From positions 4,542,835 to 4,606,834 of the forward strand of contig OX638352.1 in NCBI GenBank assembly GCA_951813545.1: a stretch of 64,000 nucleotides of DNA, read 5' to 3'. Positions 25,020-34,428 of this stretch are shown here, in pieces. Origin of the DNA: an uncultured Poribacteria bacterium. Lineage in GTDB: Bacteria > Poribacteria > WGA-4E > WGA-3G. The notes under the pieces are model-generated. The model was not told the DNA's origin and ran no database searches. It saw only the letters and a program-made list of their open reading frames with translations. The position numbers and the translations under genes were made by a program. Within the stretch, counting starts at the first letter, position 1. Every line of letters begins with the position of its first letter.

Positions 25020-27293
25020 ATGCTTTCAAACTCAGGAAAACGGTCTGAATCCAGATTTGGCAGCGGTGCTCCCGGTCCCCAACACGGACACGGCTTCGGC
25101 ACCGCACCAGTGTTCCTCGCCTCAATTAGTACGATTCTTGGTGCAATTCTCTTCTTGCGATTCGGTTATGCTGTAGCACACGTTGGGCTGTGGGGTAGCC
25201 TGATGATTATCGCGCTGGGTCATCTCGTAACCGTTCCTACAGTTCTGGCAGTTTCCGAGATTGCGACGAACCGTCGTGTAGCCGGAGGCGGTGCTTACTA
25301 TATTGTCAGTCGTTCCTTCGGCGAAAGTATTGGGGGCTCTATTGGAATTGCGCTGTATATCTCCCAGGCGATCTCGGTCGCTTTCTATATTGTCGCGTTT
25401 GCACAATCGTTTCAACCTGTCTACGATTGGGTTTCAGCGACGTATGGATTGATTCCCGACCCGCGTTGGGTAAGCCTACCTTTCACTGTTTTGCTCCTTG
25501 TGCTTATGCTAACGAAGGGGGCTGGCGTGGGGGTTCGGGTCCTGTGGGTTGTCTGTGTAATCTTAGCGGTATCAATAACCTCATTTCTTTTCGGAACCGG
25601 ACCCGAATCAATCCAACCTGAAGGGTTGAATCTTACGGCGCGTATTGAAAACCCTGATAGTTTTGGCACGGTGTTCGCGACGTGTTTTCCTGCTTTCACC
25701 GGTATGATTGCGGGCTTGGGGTTGTCCGGCGATCTAAGAAACCCTCAAAGGAGCATACCGCTCGGGACAATCGCCGCAACGTTCGCAGGCATGGTTATAT
25801 ATGTGCTTGTCGCTATTAAATTAGGACAGAGCGCTACTCCTGAAGCACTCGCTGCGGACGAGTTTATTATGGCGAAGATCTCCCTCTGGAGTTCTGCAAT
25901 CTACGTCGGATTGGGTGCAGCGGCTTTCTCTTCTGCGCTTGGTTCAATCATGGTAGCTCCCAGAACATTGCAAATGCTTGCCCGCGACAGTGTCCTACCT
26001 ATCCCTAAGCTGAACCGTCTCATGGAAAAAGGTATAGGAGAAACGCAGGAACCCGTGTATGCGACATCTGTATCCGGGATAATCGCGATCGTCTTTGTGG
26101 CGATTGGGGAATTGGACTTTATCGCCCAAATCCTGACCATGTTCTTCATGGTAACTTATGGGGCACTGTGTGCCGTGTCGTTCCTTGAACACTTCGCAAG
26201 TAATCCGTCCTATCGTCCTACTTTCCATTCTCGTTGGTACTTGTCTCTGTTAGGCACTGTGATGTGTGGTCTTATGATGTTCCAAATAAGCGCACTGTAT
26301 GCCTTCATCTCAATCGGACTCATGGCGGTAACTTACCTCGGTCTCCGTCGGAGTTATCGCGGACAACGCGACTTGACAGCCATCTTCCAAGGGACAATGT
26401 TTCAGTTAACCCGATGGCTTCAGATTACTTTACAAAAGAGCCGTGTTATCTCCTCTGAAGGCGGGTGGCGTCCGTCGATTGTCGCAGTGACCCGATTCGG
26501 CGAACGACGGCTTGGGCATTTCGATTTGCTCCGCTGGATCTGCCACAGACACGGGTTCGGACACTTCATCCGTCTGTTCCACGGTGACTACTCATTTTCC
26601 AGCGAACTCCAGGCACGTATCCATGTTGATGAATTGATTAAAAGGACAGAGGTTAGCAGAGCTGGCATCTTCGTCGATTCTGTAATTTGTCCGACGTTTA
26701 AACTCGCTCTGGCACAAATACTACAAATGCCCGGAATTTCTGGTTTGCCAAATAACTGTGTTCTCCTTGAGTTTGATCGGGACAACCCTGACGAAATCGA
26801 GGAAGTTCAGGAAGGGATCCGCCTTGTTGCGAATTCGTTGTTCAATGTCCTCGTCCTACGATCAACGGGATACCGCTTTGGATATCGTTCCACGATTGAT
26901 GTTTGGGTAACAGAGGACAACCTGAAGAACGCTCCGATGATGCTGCTGCTCGCTTATATTATTGTGGGACATCCAGATTGGAGACGTGCTGAGATTCGGC
27001 TTTTCGTTTGTTCCGAGGCTACGGATGCTGAGCGTGAGGCGGACAGACTCTCGACGCTTATGAAAGAGGGACGACTGCCGATTTCAATGCATAATGTGAC
27101 TTCCGTGTCTTACAGCAGCCAATCAGCCTTAGAGCAGGAGGTAGAGCACCGATCATCCCAGACGGATTTGGTTATCGCGGGCTTGACGGGGGAAGATCTC
27201 GGTTCTGAAAAATTAGGGCAAACCCTGCGTTCCTATGCAGATGCGAACGATGTCCTGTTTGTTCATGCAATTGAGCAAATCTCGATTGATTAG
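25020..27293 (+). CDS. Cation-chloride cotransporter-like permease (SLC12/APC superfamily)
   Basis: 757 residues. The N-terminal ~450 residues hold about twelve membrane helices with GTAPVFLASISTILGAILFL, AGGGAYYIVSRSFGES and FFPA-like FATCFPAFTGMIAGL segments typical of Na-K-Cl/K-Cl cotransporters in the APC superfamily. The ~300-residue soluble C-terminus (from about WLQITLQKSRVISSEGGWRP) has the two-lobed pattern of the SLC12 C-terminal domain and a universal-stress-like end. Likely moves chloride with Na+ or K+ and helps volume control, in keeping with CorA, MscS and the Kv channel nearby. Substrate is inferred. Confidence 0.85.
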   Translation: MLSNSGKRSESRFGSGAPGPQHGHGFGTAPVFLASISTILGAILFLRFGYAVAHVGLWGSLMIIALGHLVTVPTVLAVSEIATNRRVAGGGAYYIVSRSFGESIGGSIGIALYISQAISVAFYIVAFAQSFQPVYDWVSATYGLIPDPRWVSLPFTVLLLVLMLTKGAGVGVRVLWVVCVILAVSITSFLFGTGPESIQPEGLNLTARIENPDSFGTVFATCFPAFTGMIAGLGLSGDLRNPQRSIPLGTIAATFAGMVIYVLVAIKLGQSATPEALAADEFIMAKISLWSSAIYVGLGAAAFSSALGSIMVAPRTLQMLARDSVLPIPKLNRLMEKGIGETQEPVYATSVSGIIAIVFVAIGELDFIAQILTMFFMVTYGALCAVSFLEHFASNPSYRPTFHSRWYLSLLGTVMCGLMMFQISALYAFISIGLMAVTYLGLRRSYRGQRDLTAIFQGTMFQLTRWLQITLQKSRVISSEGGWRPSIVAVTRFGERRLGHFDLLRWICHRHGFGHFIRLFHGDYSFSSELQARIHVDELIKRTEVSRAGIFVDSVICPTFKLALAQILQMPGISGLPNNCVLLEFDRDNPDEIEEVQEGIRLVANSLFNVLVLRSTGYRFGYRSTIDVWVTEDNLKNAPMMLLLAYIIVGHPDWRRAEIRLFVCSEATDAEREADRLSTLMKEGRLPISMHNVTSVSYSSQSALEQEVEHRSSQTDLVIAGLTGEDLGSEKLGQTLRSYADANDVLFVHAIEQISID

Positions 27294-27409
27294 CGAGAGA
27301 TACTTACCAATTCTGCTGAGTGGGATTCAGTTCGTTTCCATTGTCAGAGTCCGGTATCTGCAAACCAAGCGTTTTCGCGAACACACAGAGGTAAGCGAGA
27401 TAGCATTAG

Positions 27410-28630
27410 ATGGATGAATTGATTCAACAATTTCTTGATTTACTTCAAACGCGGGTCATCACTTTGGGTGAAGAACCTGTAAAGGTTATCCAAATTGTTT
27501 TGTTGGTTGGAACCTTGGCAGTCACGTTGACAATCGGAGGCTTTTTACGTCGGTGGTTTCGTCGTCTTTTCAATAGGTTCAGGATGTCGGAAAACCTTAG
27601 AAGTCGATTACTCGCAATCCTGTTCCTTATTGTTCTAATTTTTGGAATTGGTTTGGCATTCCAGTTTGCGGGAATTAGCACAGGGTTCCTTGGCAAACTT
27701 TTCAATTATCCACTTACTGATCTGTTTGTACCTCTCCAGCAACCTGTTGAAATTGATGCTGGTGGGGAAAAAACACCTGGTGAAGTCCACGAAGGTGATG
27801 GCAAATTAACTTTAGCGAGGCTATTTTATGGGTTCGTGATTGTCTTCGGGATGTTTATCCTGTCTAAATATGTACAGTGGATACTACGGCGACAGGTGCT
27901 ACAAGTCTTTCAAATTGCGGAACATACCCAATTTATCTTACTCCGGTTCCTTCATTTCAGCCTTATCATTGTCGGGGTGATTATCAGCCTCAGCACTATC
28001 GGCGTGAGTTTCACAAGTTTAGCGATAATTTTTGGCGGTTTGAGTATCGGTATCGGTTTTGGCTTACAGAATATCGCCTCAAACGTGATTTCAGGGTTTA
28101 TTCTGATTTTTGAGCGACCCATCAAAATAGGAGACCTTGTGGAGATCATGGACGTTAACATATTTGGCAGAGTCAGTAGCATTAATCTGCGTTCAACAGT
28201 TATCGTCTCGCTTGATGAGAAGGAAATTATTGTTCCGAATTCTCAATTGATTACGGAATCGGTACATAATCTCACACATGCGAACAATCTGTACCGGCTT
28301 CGTATTCCGGTAGGGGTGTCGTACGGTTCAGATGTGGATCTTGTCAAGCAAGTGCTACTTGATGCTGCAGATGAGCATCTCGGCGTGATCAAAGAACCCA
28401 TTCCGAGCATCAGCAACGTTACTTCTCCTTTCGTTCGCTTTATTGCTTTTGGGAATTCATCCTTAGATTTTGAGTTATTGGCTTGGATTCCGGACTCTTT
28501 TCAGCGTTTCGATGTTGCGAGTGATCTCCATTTCATAATCTGGCATAAATTTAAAGAACATAATATTACAATCGCATTCCCACAACTCGATGTCCATTTT
28601 GATCCGACAGAGACTGAACAGGAATCTTGA
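27410..28630 (+). CDS. Small-conductance mechanosensitive channel MscS family
   Basis: 406 residues. Four or five N-terminal membrane helices; the pore-lining helix is around LAIIFGGLSIGIGFGLQNIA, followed by the family beta-domain FERPIKIGDLVEIMDVNIFG and the alpha-beta C-domain (YGSDVDLVKQVLLDAADEH). Opens under membrane tension to release solutes in hypo-osmotic shock. A predicted periplasmic loop between the first helices (VEIDAGGEKTPGEVHEGDGK) is longer than in MscS of E. coli. It converges with phoU, which ends 23 bases downstream. Confidence 0.94.
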   Translation: MDELIQQFLDLLQTRVITLGEEPVKVIQIVLLVGTLAVTLTIGGFLRRWFRRLFNRFRMSENLRSRLLAILFLIVLIFGIGLAFQFAGISTGFLGKLFNYPLTDLFVPLQQPVEIDAGGEKTPGEVHEGDGKLTLARLFYGFVIVFGMFILSKYVQWILRRQVLQVFQIAEHTQFILLRFLHFSLIIVGVIISLSTIGVSFTSLAIIFGGLSIGIGFGLQNIASNVISGFILIFERPIKIGDLVEIMDVNIFGRVSSINLRSTVIVSLDEKEIIVPNSQLITESVHNLTHANNLYRLRIPVGVSYGSDVDLVKQVLLDAADEHLGVIKEPIPSISNVTSPFVRFIAFGNSSLDFELLAWIPDSFQRFDVASDLHFIIWHKFKEHNITIAFPQLDVHFDPTETEQES

Positions 28631-28653
28631 CACCGGAGTGTCTTATTAGTGGT

Positions 28654-29295
28654 TTAGGAGTGTCGGATGACATCGCCTTTGACGAGGTAATAAACCTCTT
28701 CGCCGATGTGTGCCGCGAGGTCGCCTATCCGTTCCAAATGTCGGAAGAGAAGCAGAAGGCTGATACCCGGTTGGATAAGTTTAGGGTGTTCGCTCAAAAT
28801 GGTCAGAAGTTCATTCAGCATTTTTTCATAGATTTCATCAACCTCACTGTCCCGTTCTCGAATTTTTAGCGCATATTCGGCATCTCGATTGACGAACGCA
28901 TCCAGTACATCCTTTACCATCGACTGAATCACTTGTGCTGCATACGGCAGATCTACAAACGGTTTGACCGGTGGATGTTCTGACAACTCGATGCTCCGTT
29001 TGGCGATGGCAACGCTTTTATCCGCTATTCTTTCGATGTTGTGGTTAACTTTCATCGCTGTTGTGAGAAATCGGAGTTCTGTCGCGACTGGCTGATGGAG
29101 CGCGATCAGTTGGATGCACGATGATTCGATCTCGTTTTCGAGCAGGTCAATCTGATCATCTGTAGCAACGACGGTCTGTGCTAACTCATTATCCCGTGTT
29201 AAGACAGATTCGATAGCTTGGCGCAGCATCTGTTCCGCAAGTCCTGCCATTTCCAAGATTTTATGTTGAAGTCTGGTGATTTCATGTTCTAACAT
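28654..29295 (-). CDS. phoU: Phosphate signalling protein PhoU
   Basis: 213 residues of two three-helix bundles with the metal-binding motifs NHNIERIADKSVAIA and FRHLERIGDLAAHIGEE. Links the Pst transporter to the PhoR/PhoB-type signalling and damps phosphate uptake. The open frame extends 37 codons further into pstB but homology starts at MLEHEITRLQ (ATG 29295). Last gene of the pst block. Confidence 0.94.
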   Translation of the reverse strand: MLEHEITRLQHKILEMAGLAEQMLRQAIESVLTRDNELAQTVVATDDQIDLLENEIESSCIQLIALHQPVATELRFLTTAMKVNHNIERIADKSVAIAKRSIELSEHPPVKPFVDLPYAAQVIQSMVKDVLDAFVNRDAEYALKIRERDSEVDEIYEKMLNELLTILSEHPKLIQPGISLLLLFRHLERIGDLAAHIGEEVYYLVKGDVIRHS

Positions 29296-29309
29296 ATCTT
29301 CGGTGGTCC

Positions 29310-30080
29310 CTAACCTAATCTTCCTGTCACATACTGTTCTGTTCTGGTATCCTGTGGATTTGAAAAAATCTTTTCCGTCGTCCCAAATTCGATTAATTCG
29401 CCACAATAGAGAAACCCAGCGGAATCAGAGACACGTGCGGCTTGCCTTCTTTTGTTAGTGACAAAGATGAGTGTGTAGTCGTTTGTCAAATCCCGTACGA
29501 GGGTCTCAATTTTGACGGTCTCAATCGGATCAAGTTCGCCACACGGTTCATCAAATATTAGAATCTCTGGTTCAACTGCTAAGGCACGCGCGATACAGAG
29601 AAGTTGCTGCTGCCCTGTAGAAAGTTGTTCTGGTGTTCCGTCCAAGATAGGTTCAATCTCATCCCAGAGTCCTGTTTTTTGAAGGCTTTTCTGAACGATA
29701 GTATCGAGTTGTGAGGTTCGGTTTATGCCTGAGATCCGAGCACCATACGCCACGTTCTCATAGATAGAACACTGGAAAGGTCTCGGTTTTCGGAACACCA
29801 TCCCAACCTGTTTCCGAATAGCGGCGGTGTCTGTCTTTTTAGCATACATGTCGCTGCCTTTGAAAAGTATTTCACCCGTGAACCTGAAATCCGGTGTAAA
29901 ATCATTCAAACGATTAATGCACCGGACAAGCGCGCTTTTGCCACATTTCGTAGGTCCGATAAGCGCAGTCACCTGTCTCTGCTGAACCTCAAAGGAGAGG
30001 GACTTCAGAATCTGATTATCACCGTACCATGCATTTAGGTCGCGGATGCTCAGGATGGGTTGCTCTTTTTCGGTTTGCAT
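29310..30080 (-). CDS. pstB: PstB-like ATPase A, degenerate Q- and H-loops
   Basis: 256 residues from ATG 30080; a TTG at 30122 could add 14 residues. Phosphate-import ABC ATPase. Walker A is GPTKCGKSA (42-50), the ABC signature LSTGQQQ (143-149) and Walker B ILIFDE (163-168) are present, though Walker A and signature are altered. The Q-loop position is Arg (VGMVFRKP, R97) and the H-loop His is Asn (FVTNKRR, N199). It lies between the second permease gene (4-base overlap with the alternative start) and phoU. It may pair with one of the other two PstB proteins rather than with itself. Confidence 0.9.
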   Translation of the reverse strand: MQTEKEQPILSIRDLNAWYGDNQILKSLSFEVQQRQVTALIGPTKCGKSALVRCINRLNDFTPDFRFTGEILFKGSDMYAKKTDTAAIRKQVGMVFRKPRPFQCSIYENVAYGARISGINRTSQLDTIVQKSLQKTGLWDEIEPILDGTPEQLSTGQQQLLCIARALAVEPEILIFDEPCGELDPIETVKIETLVRDLTNDYTLIFVTNKRRQAARVSDSAGFLYCGELIEFGTTEKIFSNPQDTRTEQYVTGRLG

Positions 30081-30118
30081 CACTGATATCGTAAGAAAGT
30101 TAGTCTCGCGCCTCCGAA

Positions 30119-30913
30119 TCAATTCTGTTGTGTCGAAGCAGGAACATATATTTCTGTCAGAAAACTGGAGGCGTTACTTAATAGCAGCGCGCCTCCTAAA
30201 AATAGCATGAATCTGTCGGGGAGTCCTCTAAGTCCTGTTGTGTGACTCCATATATGGATACCGGTGAGCAGTGCAGCTGCAGCGAATGCTTGAGACATTG
30301 CCCTACATCCTCCGGCAAGCATCTGTGGAAAGGCGCGTGGTATCACCTGTTGTGTTAATACTTGCCATCGGTTGGCACCAAGTGCGTAAGTAGATTCACG
30401 GATGGGTGTTTCCACCGAGCGGAGTGCTTCTTGGGTTGCCTTGATGGCTACTGGTATCACCATCAGAATGAAGATTAACATCTCTGTGTAAAACAGCGCG
30501 GTATTGTGCTGAAAAGTTGTCCTGGTCGCCTTGAAAACACCGGCGTAACCGAAGAAGATAATAACTGCCAGAAGTCCATACAAAAGTGAAGGAATGCCGG
30601 TCAAAAAGGCGACTTGACTTTCGATGAAACGCCGAATCCAGCTTGTCGATGAAAGCCACTCTTCAAGATAGAAGGCGCACACTATCCCAAGTAGAATCGC
30701 TAAAAGACTCATTGGTAGAATAAGGTTGAGATCGCTGAGTAGATTTGGTAATGCGTCTGAGGTGCGCGACGCTGACGACGCTTGCATGTGAGTCGCAGCT
30801 GTTTTTCTTAAGACGCTCCAAAAGAAAATGAACGCGACACCCTCTATTATGACGGTGATGCTTAGCAAAACGATTTTTTTTCTCAGTTCCGGACGAGTTG
30901 TCAAGGCGTTCAT
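30119..30913 (-). CDS. PstA-like phosphate ABC permease, second and diverged copy
   Basis: 264 residues, six membrane helices. The EAA-type coupling loop is retained (ESTYALGANRWQVLTQQVIP). The R-x-x-G-E-T-A-P motif that follows in PstA and PstC, and is present in both canonical permeases of this locus, reads RAMSQAFAAA here, so the Gly and Glu are lost. Sits between two pstB genes, suggesting a separate or mixed transport complex. A long periplasmic loop after helix 1 (HMQASSASRTSDALPNLLSD) replaces the usual segment. Confidence 0.85.
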   Translation of the reverse strand: MNALTTRPELRKKIVLLSITVIIEGVAFIFFWSVLRKTAATHMQASSASRTSDALPNLLSDLNLILPMSLLAILLGIVCAFYLEEWLSSTSWIRRFIESQVAFLTGIPSLLYGLLAVIIFFGYAGVFKATRTTFQHNTALFYTEMLIFILMVIPVAIKATQEALRSVETPIRESTYALGANRWQVLTQQVIPRAFPQMLAGGCRAMSQAFAAAALLTGIHIWSHTTGLRGLPDRFMLFLGGALLLSNASSFLTEIYVPASTQQN

Positions 30914-31020
30914 AATTTAAAAATCTCTTGTGGGGTGTCATTTGGTAATCTGCCAAAGCAAATAGCGTTTTCTAATTTCTCTGGGATTTCAGTTAGTACC
31001 AAGGGGATTTACAGGTTTCC

Positions 31021-31785
31021 CTAACCGTATCGCATCTGTACGTAATCCGCCGTTTTGGAATGTTCGGGTGTTTCAAAGAGGGCTTGCGTCTCTCTGTGTT
31101 CAATCAGTTCACCGAGGAACATGAAGATACACTCTTTGCTGACGCGCCGCGCTTGTGCCATATTATGTGTCACAATTAGAAATGTATAGGTCCCTGCGAG
31201 GATTTCCATTAATTCTTCAACGGCACCTGTGCCTTTTGCATCTAATGCTGAGCAGGGTTCGTCCATCAGAATAATTTTCGGTTTCAGCGGTAACAGGCGG
31301 GCGATACAGAGTTTCTGCTGCTGTTCAAGTTGGAGGGATGTCGCTCGCATCTTTAGGTTATCTTTCAAGTCCTCCCAAAGGAAAACGGATGTTAGGGCTT
31401 CCTCAACAATCTGATCCGATTCTGTCCGTGTCATACTCCGTATTGGCGAGTGGATTCGCAATCCAAACAAGACATTTTCGTAAACCGAGATCGGTAAGGG
31501 GTTCGGTCTCTGAAACACCATGCCGACGGCTTTCCGAAGTTCGGGCAGAGAAACATCGGCATCGTAGATGTTTTTCCCTAAAACCTCGATTTTGCCCTTT
31601 GTCGTAACGTTACCGTAGCGTTCGTTGACGCGGTTAAAGCAGCGAAGTAATGTTGTTTTCCCACATCCAGAGGGACCGATAAGTGACGTTATCTGACCGT
31701 CCGGTATTTTCGAGTTGACATCAATGAGTGCCTGAAAATCACCATACCAGAGGCTGAGATTTTCAGTTTCAATGCTATAATTCAT
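31021..31785 (-). CDS. pstB: PstB-like ATPase B, intact catalytic loops but degenerate signature
   Basis: 254 residues. Walker A GPSGCGKTT (37-45), Q-loop VGMVFQRP (Q92), Walker B IILMDEPCSALD (171-182) and H-loop IVTHNM (H207) are all canonical. The ABC signature, LSGGQQQR in normal PstB, reads LQLEQQQK (151-158). A protein like this can bind and hydrolyse ATP only if a partner supplies the signature. The 125 bases between it and the next pstB upstream carry two copies of CCAACCCGTGTGGAC. Confidence 0.92.
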   Translation of the reverse strand: MNYSIETENLSLWYGDFQALIDVNSKIPDGQITSLIGPSGCGKTTLLRCFNRVNERYGNVTTKGKIEVLGKNIYDADVSLPELRKAVGMVFQRPNPLPISVYENVLFGLRIHSPIRSMTRTESDQIVEEALTSVFLWEDLKDNLKMRATSLQLEQQQKLCIARLLPLKPKIILMDEPCSALDAKGTGAVEELMEILAGTYTFLIVTHNMAQARRVSKECIFMFLGELIEHRETQALFETPEHSKTADYVQMRYG

Positions 31786-31910
31786 ATTTTTTCGTCTTCA
31801 AGGGGTTGAGTTTTCCAACCCGTGTGGACGTTGGGTTTCCCAACCCGTGTGGACAAGCGGACCTCGCCCCTACTCTTCTGATTGCCGACTACTGACCGCT
31901 GATAGCCAAT
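31786..31910. repeat. Short direct repeats between two pstB genes
   Basis: TTCCAACCCGTGTGGAC at about 31813-31829 and a near copy 30 bases later, followed by the dispersed GACTACTGACCGCTGATAGCC motif (about 31888-31908) related to the repeat in the khpA-trmD gap. No gene or clear terminator. Confidence 0.55.
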
Positions 31911-32696
31911 TTACCCAAACGTCCCATTTACGTAGTCATAGGTGGCTTGATTTGCTGGATTTTCGGAAAAGATTACATCTGTTGTATCAATCTCGATAAG
32001 ATCGCCATTGAGAAAAAAGGCGGTGCGGTTCGCCAAGCGTTTCGCCTGTTGCACTAAGTTCGTAACAAGCAAAATCGTCATTTCCGCCTGTAACGTTTTC
32101 AGCACCTCTTCAATGCGCATCGTTGTAACAGGATCGACAGCGATTGAGAATTCGTCGAGACAGAGAATCTCCGGTTGATGCGACAGAGCACGAGCGATTG
32201 TCAAACGTTGTTGTTGTCCACCTGATAATTTGGTGCCAAGTGAATTTAATCGGTCTTTCACTTCATCCCAGAGTGCCGCTTGCTGCAGGCATCGCTCGAC
32301 GATTTCATTCAGTTCCGATTTCGCTCGAATCCCCATTGTTCGAGGTGCGAAAGCAACGTTATCGTATATGGAAAGCGGTAGCCCAACTGGCAATGGGAGA
32401 ACCATGCCGATACGTTGACGTAAGCCGTAGACATCGCCAATTGTATCGATGTCTACACCATCCAGTTTTACAGTGCCTTCCACGGTTGTATCGGGTGTAA
32501 ACTCAAGTGTCCTGTTGATAACTTTTAAAAGTGTCGTTTTACCGGATTGTGCGGGACCGATGATACCGAGGATCTCATTTTGGTGAACGTCAAATGAAAT
32601 GCCATTCAAGGCGGGACTATCGCCATAGCGCACCTTCAGGTCGGTAATCTCAATTACAGGTGTGTTTTGCGAACCGTTTTGGCTATCTGTTTGCAT
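31911..32696 (-). CDS. pstB: PstB-like ATPase C, intact signature but degenerate Q- and H-loops
   Basis: 261 residues. Signature LSGGQQQR (157-164) is perfect. Walker A is GPAQSGKTT (47-55); Walker B ILCLDEF keeps the Asp-Glu (181-182) but the D-loop that follows is unusual (SIAVDP). The Q-loop Gln is Pro (IGMVLPLP, P101) and the H-loop His is Asn (LVTNLV, N213). It is the mirror image of ATPase B. Start ATG 32696 lies within the last codons of the K+ channel gene (14-base overlap), so they are coupled. Confidence 0.92.
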   Translation of the reverse strand: MQTDSQNGSQNTPVIEITDLKVRYGDSPALNGISFDVHQNEILGIIGPAQSGKTTLLKVINRTLEFTPDTTVEGTVKLDGVDIDTIGDVYGLRQRIGMVLPLPVGLPLSIYDNVAFAPRTMGIRAKSELNEIVERCLQQAALWDEVKDRLNSLGTKLSGGQQQRLTIARALSHQPEILCLDEFSIAVDPVTTMRIEEVLKTLQAEMTILLVTNLVQQAKRLANRTAFFLNGDLIEIDTTDVIFSENPANQATYDYVNGTFG

Positions 32697-33468
32697 GTGT
32701 TTCGTCGCTGCCTTCCATGGATTGATTTTCTGCGCTTTTTTTTCTTTCCTCTATTTGTTCGCGTTCCACCCGTGATTCCGTCAAAACGGATGCTAACAAT
32801 CCGGACGGAATTGCGATTAAGCCTACCCCGACAAGCGCGACGAGGGCGGTGAAAAATCTCCCGCCAGGGGTCGTCGGATAGACATCCCCATAACCGATTG
32901 TGGTTAATGTCACGACAGCCCACCACATTGAATCAAGAATAGAACCGAACGCTTCAGGTTGTGCCTCTCTTTCAAAGTAGTGGATACCGCACGCAGCGAG
33001 GTAGACGAACATCAATGATAAGATTACCAGGGCTAAGAGTTCCTGTTGGATCTCATGTAGTGCCTCTGTGAGTCGGTCTACCGCTAAAATAAACCGCGTC
33101 GCCTTGAATACCCTGAAAATTCGCAAAAACCGAAGGATCCGCAATACGCGAAAACCTGGCACGAGGAACAGAGATGGTAAAATGGCAAGCAAATCGATCA
33201 TGCCATAGAAACTAAAAATAAAATCACGTTTCCTTGGCTCAATATAGACGCGCAGGGCATATTCTATCGAAAACAGGACCAGAAAAGTCACATCTAAAAT
33301 AATGAAATGGGTTGCATAAGGATCCACCTCTAATTGTTGTCTATCGGATTCAATCACAAAAGTGACAGCAGATGCAAGAATCAGAAATTGGATAAACCCG
33401 CTGCAGATATTCCCTTCAATGATTGTGCGTAATCTGTCTTTATTCATGTTTTTAGAGTTGTCAGTCAT
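32683..33468 (-). CDS. Voltage-gated K+ channel (Kv type) inside the pst block
   Basis: 261 residues with six membrane helices. S4 voltage sensor RVLRILRFLRIFRVFK has Arg every third residue; the pore has the selectivity filter TLTTIGYGD after a WWAVV pore helix. S6 carries GVGLIAIPSGLLAS. Short acidic C-terminal tail. The gene overlaps the pstB downstream by 14 bases and follows pstA by 75, an unusual place for a K+ channel. It may balance charge during phosphate uptake; that is inference. Confidence 0.92.
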   Translation of the reverse strand: MTDNSKNMNKDRLRTIIEGNICSGFIQFLILASAVTFVIESDRQQLEVDPYATHFIILDVTFLVLFSIEYALRVYIEPRKRDFIFSFYGMIDLLAILPSLFLVPGFRVLRILRFLRIFRVFKATRFILAVDRLTEALHEIQQELLALVILSLMFVYLAACGIHYFEREAQPEAFGSILDSMWWAVVTLTTIGYGDVYPTTPGGRFFTALVALVGVGLIAIPSGLLASVLTESRVEREQIEERKKSAENQSMEGSDETHANR

Positions 33469-33543
33469 TAGTCGGGGATATTATGGTATGTTATTATTAC
33501 GCTGCCTGACACAAGTCTCTTTAACTGACAACTGATAACCATT

Positions 33544-34428
33544 CTACCACTTCTTCCGAGTTCTGAGATACACCCTTAGCACAATCGCTGCTGCATTGAC
33601 GAGTAAGACACTGCCTACAAGGACAATGGCGGTCCCGTACGGAATGCCTTCTGTGACATCGGGAACCTGTGTTGAGATCGTAAAGAGGTGTAGCGAGAGT
33701 GCCATACACTGTTCTGTTATATTATAGGCGAAAAGGTTTCCTTCTGCAATAGCTTTATAAAAGACGGCACCCGTAAACATAATAGGTGCAGTTTCGCCTG
33801 CTGCGCGCGATACTTGTAGTATAACACCCGTCAAAATACCACTAATGGAGTTTGGGATAACAATGCGACGAATCGTTTGCCATCGGGTCGCACCAAGGTT
33901 CCAACACGCCTCCCGGAAAGACATCGGGACGGCTTTGAGGGCTTCCGTTGTGCTGGCGATAATTACCGGAAGTGTCATGATTGCCAACGTGAGCGAAGCT
34001 GCTAAGATGGATTCACCTAAACCCGCAAAGAGCACAAAGGCACCAACACCGAACAAGGCATGGACGATGCTCGGTACACCCGCAAGATTGACAACGGCTA
34101 AATTCGTAATACGCGTGAACCAGTTTTCACGGGCGTATTCATTGAGATACACTGCTGCGAATACACCGATGGGTGCCGATACTAATAAAGAAACCACCAC
34201 CAAATAGATTGTGCCTAAGAATGGTGCCCAGAGTCCACCCGCTCGCATGTTGTCCTTCGGATTTGTGAATAGAAACTCGAAGGAGAGAACCGGCAGTGCT
34301 TTATAGAGGAGGTAACCGATGATGAGAAGCAGCGGAATAATCATGAGGCTTGTCATCACAAGGAAGAAAACTCGCATTCCGTTCTCTATCCAACGCTTCT
34401 GTTTGCCGATTTCTGTCTCCGTGAACAT
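33544..34428 (-). CDS. pstA: Phosphate ABC transporter permease PstA
   Basis: 294 residues, six membrane helices, EAA loop REACWNLGATRWQTIRRIVIP and the family motif SRAAGETAPIMFTG. Forms the membrane channel with PstC. Start ATG 34428 with AAGGAAAAATT about 8 bases ahead, a ribosome binding site that is part of the 111-bp repeat upstream. The repeats also resemble the first codons of this gene. Confidence 0.96.
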   Translation of the reverse strand: MFTETEIGKQKRWIENGMRVFFLVMTSLMIIPLLLIIGYLLYKALPVLSFEFLFTNPKDNMRAGGLWAPFLGTIYLVVVSLLVSAPIGVFAAVYLNEYARENWFTRITNLAVVNLAGVPSIVHALFGVGAFVLFAGLGESILAASLTLAIMTLPVIIASTTEALKAVPMSFREACWNLGATRWQTIRRIVIPNSISGILTGVILQVSRAAGETAPIMFTGAVFYKAIAEGNLFAYNITEQCMALSLHLFTISTQVPDVTEGIPYGTAIVLVGSVLLVNAAAIVLRVYLRTRKKW

